Of a DNA stretch of 64,000 nt, positions 47,766 to 58,500 are shown in pieces. Source of the DNA: Mesorhizobium sp. (GTDB taxonomy: Bacteria; Pseudomonadota; Alphaproteobacteria; Rhizobiales; Rhizobiaceae); contig SAKE01000001.1 in assembly GCA_004017275.1 (NCBI GenBank), positions 682,001 through 746,000 of the forward strand. Direction: 5' to 3'. The notes beneath the pieces were generated by a model, which saw only the letters and a program-made list of their open reading frames with translations, was not told where the DNA came from and made no database searches. A program made the position numbers and the translations under genes. Position 1 is the stretch's first letter, and each line of letters opens with the position of its first letter.

Positions 47766-49163
47766 CTAACGCGCCGCCCGCGCGCGGCGGCCGACGTAAT
47801 CTTCCACCATTTTCAGGTCGGATGGAAGTACCGTGTATTTTTCCTTCGCTGTCATCAACCCCCCTAGCCATGCGGGCAGAGCGGGCGACACGCCGCTGGC
47901 GGCTTCGACAGCGGCCGGGAATTTTGCCGGATGCGCGGTGCCAAGCACCACCATCGGCACGGCGCCTGTCGCCTTGCCTGCCGCGACATGAACGGCCGCC
48001 GCGGTGTGCGGATCGAGCAGATAGTTGCTGGCCGCGAGCGTCGAGCGGATGGTGGCGGCGACCTCGTCCATGTCAGCCCGGCCGGCATCGAATTCGGACC
48101 GCATCCCGGCGATTTGCTGGGTTTCGATGGTGAAAGCGCCGGACTGCTTGAGGCCTTCCATGTAGCGCCGCACGGTCGCCGCGTCACGGCCGGAGGCCTC
48201 GAACAGCAGGCGTTCGAAATTGGACGACACCTGAATGTCCATCGATGGCGACGTGGTCGCAAAGACGCCCTTGGTGCGGTATTCGCCGGTCGCGAAAGTG
48301 CGCGCCAGGATGTCGTTGTCGTTGGTGGCGATGACCAGCCGCTCGATCGGCAAACCCATCTTCTTGGCGGCGTAGCCGGCGAAGATATCGCCGAAATTGC
48401 CGGTCGGCACGGTGAAGGAGACCGGCCGGTCCGGCGCGCCGAGCGACAGCGCCGAGGAGAAATAGTAGACGATCTGGGCCATGATGCGAGCCCAGTTGAT
48501 CGAATTGACGCCCGAAAGCGAAACCCGGTCGCGAAAACCGTGATCGTTGAACATGTCCTTGAGCAGGCCCTGGCAATCGTCGAAATTGCCTTCGATCGCC
48601 AGCGCATGGACGTTTTCAGCCGTCGACGTCGTCATCTGCCGTTGCTGTACCGGCGAGACGCGGCCGTGCGGGAAAAGGATGAAGATGTCGGTGCGGCTGC
48701 GCCCGGCAAAGGCGTCGATTGCCGCCCCGCCGGTGTCGCCCGAGGTGGCGCCGACGATGGTGGCGTGCTGATCGCGTTCGGTAAGCACGTGGTCCATCAG
48801 CCGGGCGAGAAGCTGCATCGCCACGTCCTTGAAGGCGAGCGTCGGCCCATGGAAGAGTTCCAGGATGAAGGTGTTGGGGCCGGTCTGCACCAGCGGGCAG
48901 ACGGCCTCGTGGCGGAAGGTGGCATAGGCTTCGCGCACTAGCCGTTCGAAGACGGGCGCCGGGATTTCGCCGCCGAGGAACGGCGACAGCACACGGATGG
49001 CAAGATCGGGATAGGCAAGGCCGCGCATGGCGCGGATCTCGGCCGCGGAAAATTGCGGCCACTCGCGCGGCACGTAGAGCCCGCCGTCGCGCGCCAGCCC
49101 AGCCAGGACTGCGTCGGAAAATCCAAGAACGGGGGCTTCCCCCCGGGTACTCACATATTGCAT
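47766..49163 (-). CDS. thrC: Threonine synthase
   Basis: PLP enzyme converting phosphohomoserine to threonine. The 465 residues start MQYVSTRGEAPVLGFSDAVL. The PLP lysine is in FHGPTLAFKDVAMQ, the phosphate loop in ATSGDTGGAAI, and SINWARIMAQIVYYF is typical of the long, fungal-like class. It is the first gene of a four-gene minus-strand operon. The start codon of an exported lipoprotein gene lies divergently 128 bases away. Confidence 0.97.
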   Translation of the reverse strand: MQYVSTRGEAPVLGFSDAVLAGLARDGGLYVPREWPQFSAAEIRAMRGLAYPDLAIRVLSPFLGGEIPAPVFERLVREAYATFRHEAVCPLVQTGPNTFILELFHGPTLAFKDVAMQLLARLMDHVLTERDQHATIVGATSGDTGGAAIDAFAGRSRTDIFILFPHGRVSPVQQRQMTTSTAENVHALAIEGNFDDCQGLLKDMFNDHGFRDRVSLSGVNSINWARIMAQIVYYFSSALSLGAPDRPVSFTVPTGNFGDIFAGYAAKKMGLPIERLVIATNDNDILARTFATGEYRTKGVFATTSPSMDIQVSSNFERLLFEASGRDAATVRRYMEGLKQSGAFTIETQQIAGMRSEFDAGRADMDEVAATIRSTLAASNYLLDPHTAAAVHVAAGKATGAVPMVVLGTAHPAKFPAAVEAASGVSPALPAWLGGLMTAKEKYTVLPSDLKMVEDYVGRRARAAR

Positions 49164-49290
49164 GTCACAAATCCGTTACTGCTTGGCTTTCCGCCCACCG
49201 CAAGGTGGTTAATTTCTGCGCTGGCTCAGTCGCATTTTTGCCGCGCGGTTGATATACGTCACCAGCTTTGCGAGAGGGAAGTGCAGTTTC

Positions 49291-50019
49291 ATGGCGTTTC
49301 GTACATTCAGTGGTCGCTTTTTGGCGGGTCTTGCGCTCACCGGCTTTATGCTTGCCGCCGCCGGCTGCCAATCGGGCGACAATGGCATCCTGAACCTCGG
49401 CATCGGCAAGAAGGATCCGACGGCTCCGCCGCCGCCCCAGGATCCCAAGGTCCTGGCCAGCCAGTTGCAGGCCTATTGTCCCCGGGTGACTGTGCGGGAC
49501 GGCACGGCCTTCTTCAACACCTATTCCAAGGATGCCCAAAAGCCCAAGCCAAGGATCAAGAAGACCGGCGACGCCGCGCAGGATGCCGCGGCCCAGGCCG
49601 AGGCTGACGCCGCTGCTGCTACCCCGCCCGACGAATCGGCCAACATCATCTACCAGGCGTCGGTCAGCGACGTGACGCGCGATTGCAGCCGTGCCAACGG
49701 TCAGCTGACGATGAAGATAGCGGTTGCCGGCAAGATTGTCCCAGGACCGAAGTTTTCTCCGGGCACCATCACCATGCCAATCCGCACCGCCGTGATGCAT
49801 GGCACCGAGGTCCTCTACTCGCAGCTCCACCAATATCAGGTCCAGGTCACCGATCCTTCGGTCGCTACGCAGTTCGTCTTCACCGATTCCAATGTCGTCG
49901 TGCCTGAGCCGACGGCGCAGGACTATCAGGCCTTTGCCGGCTATGACGAAACCGCGCCGAAGGCAACGACCGACAAGCCAAAGAAGAAGCAGAGGAAGAG
50001 AGCCGCCGCGACGAACTAG
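49291..50019 (+). CDS. Lipoprotein of unknown function
   Basis: A 242-residue protein with a signal peptide ending in a lipobox (LAAAGC). The mature part begins with a Pro-rich segment, has a pair of Cys (AYCPRVTVRDG and TRDCSRANG), a low-complexity Ala-rich insert, and a beta-rich domain with KIVPGPKFSPGTITMPI. The tail is Lys/Arg-rich. No characterised family is recognised; similar proteins are conserved among rhizobia. ATG 49291 has GAGAGGGA upstream. Confidence 0.8.
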   Translation: MAFRTFSGRFLAGLALTGFMLAAAGCQSGDNGILNLGIGKKDPTAPPPPQDPKVLASQLQAYCPRVTVRDGTAFFNTYSKDAQKPKPRIKKTGDAAQDAAAQAEADAAAATPPDESANIIYQASVSDVTRDCSRANGQLTMKIAVAGKIVPGPKFSPGTITMPIRTAVMHGTEVLYSQLHQYQVQVTDPSVATQFVFTDSNVVVPEPTAQDYQAFAGYDETAPKATTDKPKKKQRKRAAATN

Positions 50020-50061
50020 GTCTCGGCAGTTGCACGAGGCGTGCGTCGCGGCGCCTGCTTC

Positions 50062-50748
50062 TCAGGCGTCCGACCACTCCGACAGCGCCGCAATCACGCT
50101 TTTCAGCTCCGCCCAGCGGCGGATCACCGTTTCGGCGCCGGCCTCGGTCAACGCGTCGGCATGGCCGGGATAGCTGTGTCCCGCGCCGGTGAAGCCGATC
50201 ACGCGCATGCCAGCCGCCCTGGCGCCGTGCACGCCGTGCACGGAATCCTCGATGACGAACGTGTTCGCCGGCTTGGCGTTGAGTTTCTCGGCCGCGAACA
50301 GGAACACGTCGGGGGCCGGTTTTGTTTTCCCGGTCGGTGTTTCCATCGCCGAAAAAATCCGGTCGGCGAAAAACGGCAAAAGATGCACCTTCTCCAGCAT
50401 GAATTCGATCCGCTCGGAGCGTGAATTCGAGCAGACGCAGCGCGGCACCGTGACCGCGGCAACTGCCTCGCGCGCGCCGTCGATGGCGCGGACGTCGCTA
50501 CGCAATTTGCGGTCGACCAGCTCTTCGGCGCGGTCGATCAACGAGACCTGGAACGGGATGCTCGACTTCTCCTCGACTCGCATCATGATGTCCTTGAAGG
50601 TCAGCCCGGCATAGGTTTCCGCAAGTTCCTCGGCCGATATTTCGTATCCCGCCAAGGTCAGCAGCTCCGCCTCGACGCGAGCGGCGATGATTTCGGAATC
50701 GACGAGCACGCCGTCGCAATCGAAGATGACAAGGTCTGGCTGGGGCAT
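50062..50748 (-). CDS. HAD-superfamily phosphatase (beta-phosphoglucomutase-like)
   Basis: A 228-residue HAD hydrolase. The motifs are DLVIFDCDGVLVDSE (I), VCSNSR (II), KTKPAPDVFLFA (III) and FVIEDSVHGVHGARAAGM (IV), with a helical cap between I and II. This is the subfamily of beta-phosphoglucomutases and small sugar-phosphate phosphatases; the substrate is not predictable. ATG 50748 is the natural start. It is divergent from ccrM. Confidence 0.92.
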   Translation of the reverse strand: MPQPDLVIFDCDGVLVDSEIIAARVEAELLTLAGYEISAEELAETYAGLTFKDIMMRVEEKSSIPFQVSLIDRAEELVDRKLRSDVRAIDGAREAVAAVTVPRCVCSNSRSERIEFMLEKVHLLPFFADRIFSAMETPTGKTKPAPDVFLFAAEKLNAKPANTFVIEDSVHGVHGARAAGMRVIGFTGAGHSYPGHADALTEAGAETVIRRWAELKSVIAALSEWSDA

Positions 50749-50884
50749 CGTGATCCGGACAATGAGAGGATGAAATGGCCTCGGGAGGCTCAGGCGGCGC
50801 GGCATACACCAACAGGGCCACCTTCGCAAATTCAGCAGTCTTCACCGAATATTTACGCTGATCGGTAACCATAACAGGGAGTAA

Positions 50885-52045
<1,161 letters not shown>

Positions 52046-52064
52046 GGCCAGGGTGTAAAAGTCG

Positions 52065-52245
52065 GCGCTCTACGGCGGCCCCCCTCTGCCCTGCCGGGCA
52101 TCTCCCCCTCAAGGGGGGAGATTGGCAGCGTCTGCGACCGCTCTCACCTTGCAGCGTCAAAAACTGGCGAAAGCGGCGATAACAGCCGATCTCCCCACTT
52201 GAGGGGGAGATGGCCGGCAGGCCAGAGGGGGGCGCCGTAGAGCGC
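52065..52245. repeat. Composite palindromic repeat after ccrM
   Basis: The outer arms GCGCTCTACGGCG (from 52065) and its complement (ending 52245) enclose two nested hairpins, each of the form ATCTCCCC...GGGGGAGAT, with CCCTCTGCC/GGCCAGAGGG-type flanks. The centre, 52132-52185, is unique. It fills the gap between ccrM and the convergent HAD gene and may also end both transcripts. Confidence 0.85.
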
Positions 52246-52266
52246 TACCTCCGGCGCTCGCGCGGT

Positions 52267-52878
52267 TCACACCGCGATGCCGTACCGCTCAAGATCTGCT
52301 TGAAGCGTCTTCGCATCGGTGAACAGCACAGATTGCCAGCCAGCCGCCTTGGCGCCGTCGACATTCTTCTGGCAGTCGTCGATGAACAGCGTGGCTGACG
52401 GTTCGAGACCGAACGCGGCGACGTGGTGATCGTAGATGGCGCGGTCTGGCTTGATCTGGCGGATATCGGCCGACACCGTCACACCGCGCGGACGATTGAG
52501 AAAATCGAAGCGCTCCCGGGCCTCGGCCAGCGTGTCGCTGGCGAAGTTGGTCAGCATGGTCACGTCGTGGCCGCTCTCGATCAGGCCGATCATGATGGCG
52601 ACGCTGTCGTCATAGGCATGCGGCACCATGTCGTGCCAGTGGCGGCGGAAACTGCGGATGTTTTCCGCGTGATCGGGGTGGTCCGCGATCAGCAGTGCCT
52701 CGGCCTCTTCCCATGTCCGGCCGCGATCCTGCTCGATGTTCCAGTCATGCGTGCAGACATTGTCGAAGAACCACTTTCTCTCTTCGGCATCCGGAATGAG
52801 GCGGCTGAACGGAATGTTGGGATCGTAGTGGATCAGCACGCGGCCGATGTCGAAAACGATGTGGCGTATTTCAGTCAT
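52267..52878 (-). CDS. HAD-superfamily hydrolase, YihX-like
   Basis: A 203-residue phosphatase. Motif I reads FDIGRVLIHYD, with Gly in place of the second Asp, as in YihX-type members. MLTNFAS is motif II, QIKPDRAIYDH motif III and LFIDDCQKNVDGAKAAGW motif IV. Relatives act on glucose-1-phosphate or similar small molecules. Its start overlaps the end of mutY by 8 bases, so the two genes are co-transcribed. Confidence 0.9.
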   Translation of the reverse strand: MTEIRHIVFDIGRVLIHYDPNIPFSRLIPDAEERKWFFDNVCTHDWNIEQDRGRTWEEAEALLIADHPDHAENIRSFRRHWHDMVPHAYDDSVAIMIGLIESGHDVTMLTNFASDTLAEARERFDFLNRPRGVTVSADIRQIKPDRAIYDHHVAAFGLEPSATLFIDDCQKNVDGAKAAGWQSVLFTDAKTLQADLERYGIAV

Positions 52879-54028
52879 GGACCCTCTTTGCACTGTGTGG
52901 CGACGGTTTTTTCGTCGCGCCGGGTATCGCAGCCTCGATTGCCTTTTTCATGACAGTCGGCAGCGCCTCGCCGGAAATTTCATGGGCCGGTGACCAGAAG
53001 TGCCCCGCCGGCGCGGCGCCGTTCACCTCTGCACGAAAAACGTCGAGCTCAAGCGCGAAATGGGTAAAGACATGGGTAATCTGGCCGGCACGCTGCCATT
53101 TGGCGGGGAAAGGCGCCGCCGTCGCTGTGGTCGCGCCGTCGATCCGCGCGGTCCAACCCGTCGTCGGCACCTCGGTCATGCCGCCAAGCAAGCCCTTCTC
53201 CGCCCGTTTGCGTAGAAGAATGGCACCGTCGTCCCGCACGGCGATAAAGGCCGCGCCGCGCCGCTGCGGTTTGTCGGCCTTGGGCAGGCGCACCGGGAAG
53301 TGCTCGGGATCGCCTGAAACGACCGCGTCGCAATCTTCGCGCAGCGGGCACAGCGTGCAGCGCGGCCGGCGCGGGGTGCAGATGGTGGCGCCGAGATCCA
53401 TCATCGCCTGGGCGAAATCGCCGGGCCTTGTCCCGGGCACCATGCGCTCGACATGGGCACGTATCTCGGGCTTGGCTTCGCTCAACGGCGTTGTGATCGA
53501 AAACAACCGGGAGATAACGCGTTCGACATTGCCGTCGACAACGGCGGCGGGGCGATCGAAGGCAATCGCCGTGATGGCCGCCGACGTATAGGCGCCGATG
53601 CCGGGCAATTCTCTCAAACCCGTCTCCGTGTCGGGAAACCGGCCGCCACGCTGGGCGACGAGATCGGCACAGGCCTTGAGATTGCGGGCGCGGGAATAGT
53701 AGCCGAGCCCGGCCCAGGCCTTCATCACGTCCTCGGTGGGTGCTGCGGCCAGCGCCTCGACATCGGGCCATTTCTCGACGAAAACCCGGAAATAGGCCTT
53801 CACCGCCTCGACCGTGGTCTGCTGCAGCATGACTTCGGAGAGCCAGATTCGGTAGGGGTCAGGCCTTACGCCGCGCGCATGCTCGCGGGGTGTGATGCGC
53901 CAGGGCAATTCACGGTGATGCACATCGTACCAGCCGAGCAGGCGGGATGCGATATCGTCGCTGACTCCGGATGCGGCTCTGCCGCTATCTCCAGCTACGG
54001 TCTTGCGGGTCTGGTCTGCTGATGCCAT
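52871..54028 (-). CDS. mutY: A/G-specific adenine glycosylase
   Basis: Removes adenine mispaired with 8-oxoguanine. The 385 residues show the helix-hairpin-helix LPGIGAYTSAAI, the catalytic Glu region SEVMLQQTTVEAV and Asp in VDGNVERV, and the 4Fe-4S loop CTPRRPRCTLCPLREDC. The C-terminal half is the NUDIX-like 8-oxoG recognition domain (EKGLLGGMTEVP). It is divergent from the DUF721 gene and followed by an overlapping HAD gene. Confidence 0.96.
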   Translation of the reverse strand: MASADQTRKTVAGDSGRAASGVSDDIASRLLGWYDVHHRELPWRITPREHARGVRPDPYRIWLSEVMLQQTTVEAVKAYFRVFVEKWPDVEALAAAPTEDVMKAWAGLGYYSRARNLKACADLVAQRGGRFPDTETGLRELPGIGAYTSAAITAIAFDRPAAVVDGNVERVISRLFSITTPLSEAKPEIRAHVERMVPGTRPGDFAQAMMDLGATICTPRRPRCTLCPLREDCDAVVSGDPEHFPVRLPKADKPQRRGAAFIAVRDDGAILLRKRAEKGLLGGMTEVPTTGWTARIDGATTATAAPFPAKWQRAGQITHVFTHFALELDVFRAEVNGAAPAGHFWSPAHEISGEALPTVMKKAIEAAIPGATKKPSPHSAKRVHD

Positions 54029-54082
54029 TGATCTTGTATTGGCCTGGCCGGTATCTGCTGGGGTCGTGGCTGGAGAACGTAC

Positions 54083-54583
54083 ATGGCAGGGAGAACGCCC
54101 TACGGCAATCCCGTCCCGGTCAGCGATCTCGCGACCAAGATACTCGACCCGGTGCTGCGCAAGCGGGCCGGTATTTCGATCGGCCTCGTCCAGTCATGGG
54201 ACGAGATCGCCGGGCCGCGGCTGGCCAGCCACTCGCGCCCCGAAAAAATCCAGTGGCCGCGCCGCATGCATGAAGACGATCCGTTCGAGCCGGCGGTGCT
54301 GGTCATTGCCTGCGAAGGCATGGCGGCACTGCATCTGCAGCACGAGACCGGCGAGATCATCAACCGGGTCAACGCTTTCCTTGGTTTCACCGCCATCAAC
54401 CGCATCAGGATCCTGCAGAAGCCGGTGACCGCCGACAAAGGTAGGCGCAAACCGGCCCTCAGGCCGCTGTCAGCGGCCGAGAAGGTGAAATTGTCGGGCA
54501 CTGTCGGCCTGGTCGACGATGATGGACTGCGCGCCGCATTGGAAAAACTCGGCGCGATCATTATCGGCGAGAGGAAGCCGTAG
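54083..54583 (+). CDS. DUF721 family protein (DciA-like)
   Basis: A 166-residue protein with the DUF721 core: DLATKILDPVLRKRAGISI, WDEIAGPRLASHSRP, and the EPAVLVIACEGMAALHLQHE strand with a following INRVNAFLG helix. DUF721 includes DciA, the replicative helicase operator of many bacteria without DnaC. Rhizobial members sit between mutY and a DsbA-like gene, as here. Equating it with DciA is an inference. Confidence 0.85.
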   Translation: MAGRTPYGNPVPVSDLATKILDPVLRKRAGISIGLVQSWDEIAGPRLASHSRPEKIQWPRRMHEDDPFEPAVLVIACEGMAALHLQHETGEIINRVNAFLGFTAINRIRILQKPVTADKGRRKPALRPLSAAEKVKLSGTVGLVDDDGLRAALEKLGAIIIGERKP

Positions 54584-54747
54584 GCCCCCTTGAAGAAAGT
54601 CATGGATTTGTCGTCAATATCTCGCATTCGTGATCGCTCTTGTCAGGTTTCGCGATTGGATTGGGGATCGGGATGCCTTAATTCGCGCCAACTCTCGCTT
54701 TTTCGTGCCTTTGCATTGCAAAATCCAACCCTTGTCAGGTGATTCGT

Positions 54748-55491
54748 ATGAACCGTCCCCCGTTTGGCCAAAGCTTGTCTCGCAGAAACGTCCTGTCTTC
54801 GCTGGCTGCCATTCCGGCGGTTGCCCTGCTCGCCGCCTGCAGCGACTCCGGCGAGGAGGCGAAGGCTGCGGATGTGAAGCCCGCGACCCCGGCCGCCCCC
54901 GCAAAGCCGGCCACACCGGCCGCTGCTACCGCGCCGGAAGCCCAGGGCACCGTGGACATGGCGGAATTGCTGAAGCCGGGTGCGCTGCCCGACAAGCAGC
55001 TCGGCAAGGACGACGCCAAGGTCACCATCGTCGAATACGCCTCGATGACCTGCCCGCACTGCGCGCATTTCGCCGAGACCACCTTTCCGGACCTGAAGAC
55101 CAAGTACATCGACACCGGCAAGGCGCGCTACATTCTGCGCGAATTCCCGTTCGATCCGAGTGCCGAAGCCGGTTTCATGCTGGCGCGCTGCGCCAAGGAT
55201 AACTATTACCCCATGGTCGACGTCCTGTTCAGACAGCAGGCGAACTGGGTTGGCGTCCAGAACACCAAGGATGCGCTGCTGCAAATCTCGAAGCTCGCCG
55301 GTTTTACACAGGAGTCCTTCGAGGCCTGCTTGACGGACCAGAAACTTCTGGACGATGTGAGATCGGTCCAGAAGCGCGGCGCCAATGAATTCAAGGTCGA
55401 CTCGACTCCGACCTTCTTCATCAACGGTAAGACCTACAAAGGGGCGATGTCGATTGAGGAAATGTCGGCCATCATCGACCCGCTGCTCTGA
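54748..55491 (+). CDS. DsbA-family thiol-disulfide oxidoreductase, lipobox-containing
   Basis: A 247-residue exported thioredoxin-fold protein. The N-terminus is Tat-like (SRRNVLSSLAA) and ends in a lipobox LLAAC. An Ala/Pro-rich linker follows, then the DsbA domain with the active site SMTCPHCAHFAETTFP and the cis-Pro loop VDSTPTFFINGK. It would oxidise or isomerise envelope proteins. ATG 54748 is preferred over the in-frame GTG at 54739. It precedes smc by 93 bases, a conserved order. Confidence 0.92.
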   Translation: MNRPPFGQSLSRRNVLSSLAAIPAVALLAACSDSGEEAKAADVKPATPAAPAKPATPAAATAPEAQGTVDMAELLKPGALPDKQLGKDDAKVTIVEYASMTCPHCAHFAETTFPDLKTKYIDTGKARYILREFPFDPSAEAGFMLARCAKDNYYPMVDVLFRQQANWVGVQNTKDALLQISKLAGFTQESFEACLTDQKLLDDVRSVQKRGANEFKVDSTPTFFINGKTYKGAMSIEEMSAIIDPLL

Positions 55492-55584
55492 CGCTCAGTC
55501 AGCACCGAGGCGGCCGCGCTTCGGCGCGCTCGGCTTCTTGTCGTTGTTGCAAGACCGTGGAAACCCGCTCGATAGGCGGCGCGA

Positions 55585-58500
55585 ATGAAGTTTTCGCGCC
55601 TTCGCCTCCTCGGTTTCAAGTCCTTCGTCGAGCCTGGCGAGTTCGTCATCGAACGCGGACTGACCGGCATTGTCGGGCCGAATGGCTGCGGCAAGTCGAA
55701 CCTTGTCGAGGCGCTGCGCTGGGTGATGGGCGAAAGCTCCTACAAGAACATGCGCGCGTCCGGCATGGACGACGTCATCTTTTCCGGCTCGGGCACGCGC
55801 CCGGCCCGCAACACCGCCGAAGTTACGCTTTTCCTCGACAACAGTGACCGCTCGGCGCCCGCTGCCTTCAACGATGCCGACGAATTGCAGGTGTCGCGCC
55901 GCATCGAGCGTGAGGCCGGTTCTCTGTACCGCATCAACGGCAAGGAGGCGCGCGCCAAGGACGTGCAGCTTCTGTTCGCCGACCAGTCGACCGGCGCGCG
56001 TTCGCCGTCGATGGTCGGTCAGGGCCGTATCGGCGAGCTGATCCAGGCCAAACCGCAGGCACGCCGCGCCCTGCTCGAAGAGGCGGCCGGCATTTCCGGG
56101 CTGCACACCCGCCGCCATGAGGCAGAACTGCGGCTGAAGGCGGCCGAGCAGAATCTCGAACGGCTGGACGATGTCGTTGGCGAACTGGAAAGCCAGATCG
56201 AAAGCCTGAAGCGCCAGGCGCGCCAGGCCTCCCGCTTCAAGAACCTGTCGGCCGATATCCGCAAGGCGGAAGCAACGCTCTTGCATCTGCGCTGGACGCT
56301 GGCGAAGACGCAGGAAGGCGAGGCGCGCTCGGCGCTGGCGGTTGCGACAGCGCTGGTCGGCGACCGCGCCGCCGCCCAGATGGCCGCCGCCAGGGAGCAA
56401 GGCATAGGCGCTCATCGTTTGCCGGACCTGCGTGACGCGGAAGCCGCCGCCGCCGCTGCCTTCCAGCGCTTGTCTATCGCCAAGTCGCAGATCGAGGAGG
56501 AAGCCGGCCGCATCCGCGCTCGTCAGACCGAGCTCGAGCGGCGGCTGCAGCAGCTCGACGGCGATATTGCGCGTGAGGAGCGCATGGTCCGCGACAATGC
56601 GGACATCCTTGAGCGCCTGCGCGCCGAAGAGGCAGCACTCAGTTCCGAAAATGCCGGTGCTGCCGAACGCGAAGCCACCACACGCGCCGCGTTCGAGCAG
56701 GCGGCTTCGACGCTTGCACAAAGCGAAGCCAAACTCGCCGCGTTGACCGCCGAGCGGGCCGAGGCTGCCGCCTCGCGCAACCAGATCGAACGGACGCTGC
56801 GCGACACCGCCGAGCGCCGCGATCGTTTCGCGCGTCAGCTTGCCGATGTCGACCGCGAATTGTCTGACATTCTCTCCAAGGTCGCCGGCCTACCGGATCC
56901 GGCCGAGAAGCGCGTGCTGGTCGAACAGGCCATGGCGCTGCTGGAGGAAGCCGAAGCTGCCGTGTCGTATGCGGAGCAGTCGGTCATCGATGCCCGCGCC
57001 ACCGAAAGCGCTGCCCGCCCACCGCTTCAGGACGCCAGGGCCGAGCTGGCGCGGATCGAGACCGAAGCGCGCACGCTGGCCAAGATCCTGAATGCCGCCA
57101 GCGGCGATCTCTTCCCGGCCGTGCTGGAGCAGATCAGCGTCGATCGCGGGTTCGAAACGGCGCTGGGTGCCGCCCTTGGCGAAGACCTCGACGTGCCGCT
57201 CGACCGCAGCGCGCCGGTGCATTGGGGCCAAAGCGAAATCCAGCCCGGCGACGCGGCTCTGCCCGAAGGCGTAAAGAGCCTTGCCAGCGTGGTCCATGCG
57301 CCGGCACAGCTCGCCCGCCGTCTGGCGCAGATCGGTATCGTCGAGCCCGGCGACGGCCGCCGGCTGCAGGCGCTGCTCACGCCGGGCCAGCGGCTGGTCA
57401 GCCGCGAGGGCGCGCTGTGGCGCTGGGACGGCCTTACCGCCAGTGCCGACGCGCCGACCGCTGCCGCGCAACGGCTGGCGCAGAAGAACCGACTGGCCGA
57501 GCTCGATGCCGAAGCGATACAGGCGACGCTCGTCCTGCGCCAGGCCGAGGAGGCGCTGGGAGAGGCCGAACAGGCGCTTCGCCTCACAAGCGAGGCAGAG
57601 CGCAATGCGCGCCAGGCCGGTCGTGACGCCCAGCATCGGCTGGACGCTGCCCGCAATGCGCTGGCGGAGGCCGAGAGGGCCGGCGGCGAATTGCAGAGCC
57701 GGCGCGCGGCACTGGACGAGGCGCGCGCGCGCATCGTGGACAGCCATGAGGAGATTTCGGCGGCCTTCGCTGAGGCGGAAATGCTGCTGCAGGACGCGCC
57801 CGATCTCGGCGACCTGCAATTGCAGCTCGAACAGTCCTCGGCCAATGTCGCGCGCGACCGCGCAACACTTGCCGATGCGCGTGCCGTGCATGAGGGGTTG
57901 CGACGCGAAGCCGAGGTGCGTGCACGCCGGCTCGATGCTATCGGCGCCGAGCGCAGCAATTGGCTGGAGCGGGCCGAAAACGCCTCGACGCAGATCGCAT
58001 CGCTTGGCGAACGCAAGGCCGAGGCCGAGGCCGAACGCGAGCGACTGGCCGATGCGCCCGATGAAATCGACGCCAAGCGGCGCGCGCTGCTGTCGCAGCT
58101 CACCGAGGCCGAGACCTTGCGCAAGGCCGCGGCCGACCGTTTGCAGGAAGCCGAAAACAGGCAATCCGAACTGGACAAGGCTGCCACCGGCGCCATCCAG
58201 TTCCTGGCCGAGGCGCGCGAGACCCGCGTTCGCGCCGAAGAGCGGCTGACGGCGGCCGACGAGCGCCGGCTAGAGGTCGAGGCGCGCATCCAGGAAACGC
58301 TGAATACGCCGCCGCATCTGGTCATCCGCCACACCGGTCTGGAGGCCGACAGCCCGATGCCCGAGATGGCCGAGATCGAGCGTCAGCTCGACCGGCTGAA
58401 GATCGAGCGCGAACGGCTTGGCGCCGTCAATCTGCGCGCCGAGGAGGAGCAGAAGGAGCTATCCGACCGGCTGGAAGCGATCGTGTCGGAGCGCGAGGAC

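Noticed and set aside
52065..52245. CRISPR array
   Set aside because: The repeats are inverted and only two, with no regular spacers and no cas genes nearby.
52267..52878. HAD protein with Gly for the second motif I Asp as a dead enzyme
   Set aside because: D-x-G in motif I is normal for YihX-type HAD phosphatases, so it is not evidence of inactivation.
57027..58334. Ser/Ala/Arg-rich frames antisense to smc
   Set aside because: Coiled-coil coding sequence in high-GC DNA gives long open antisense frames; no start signal or domain.
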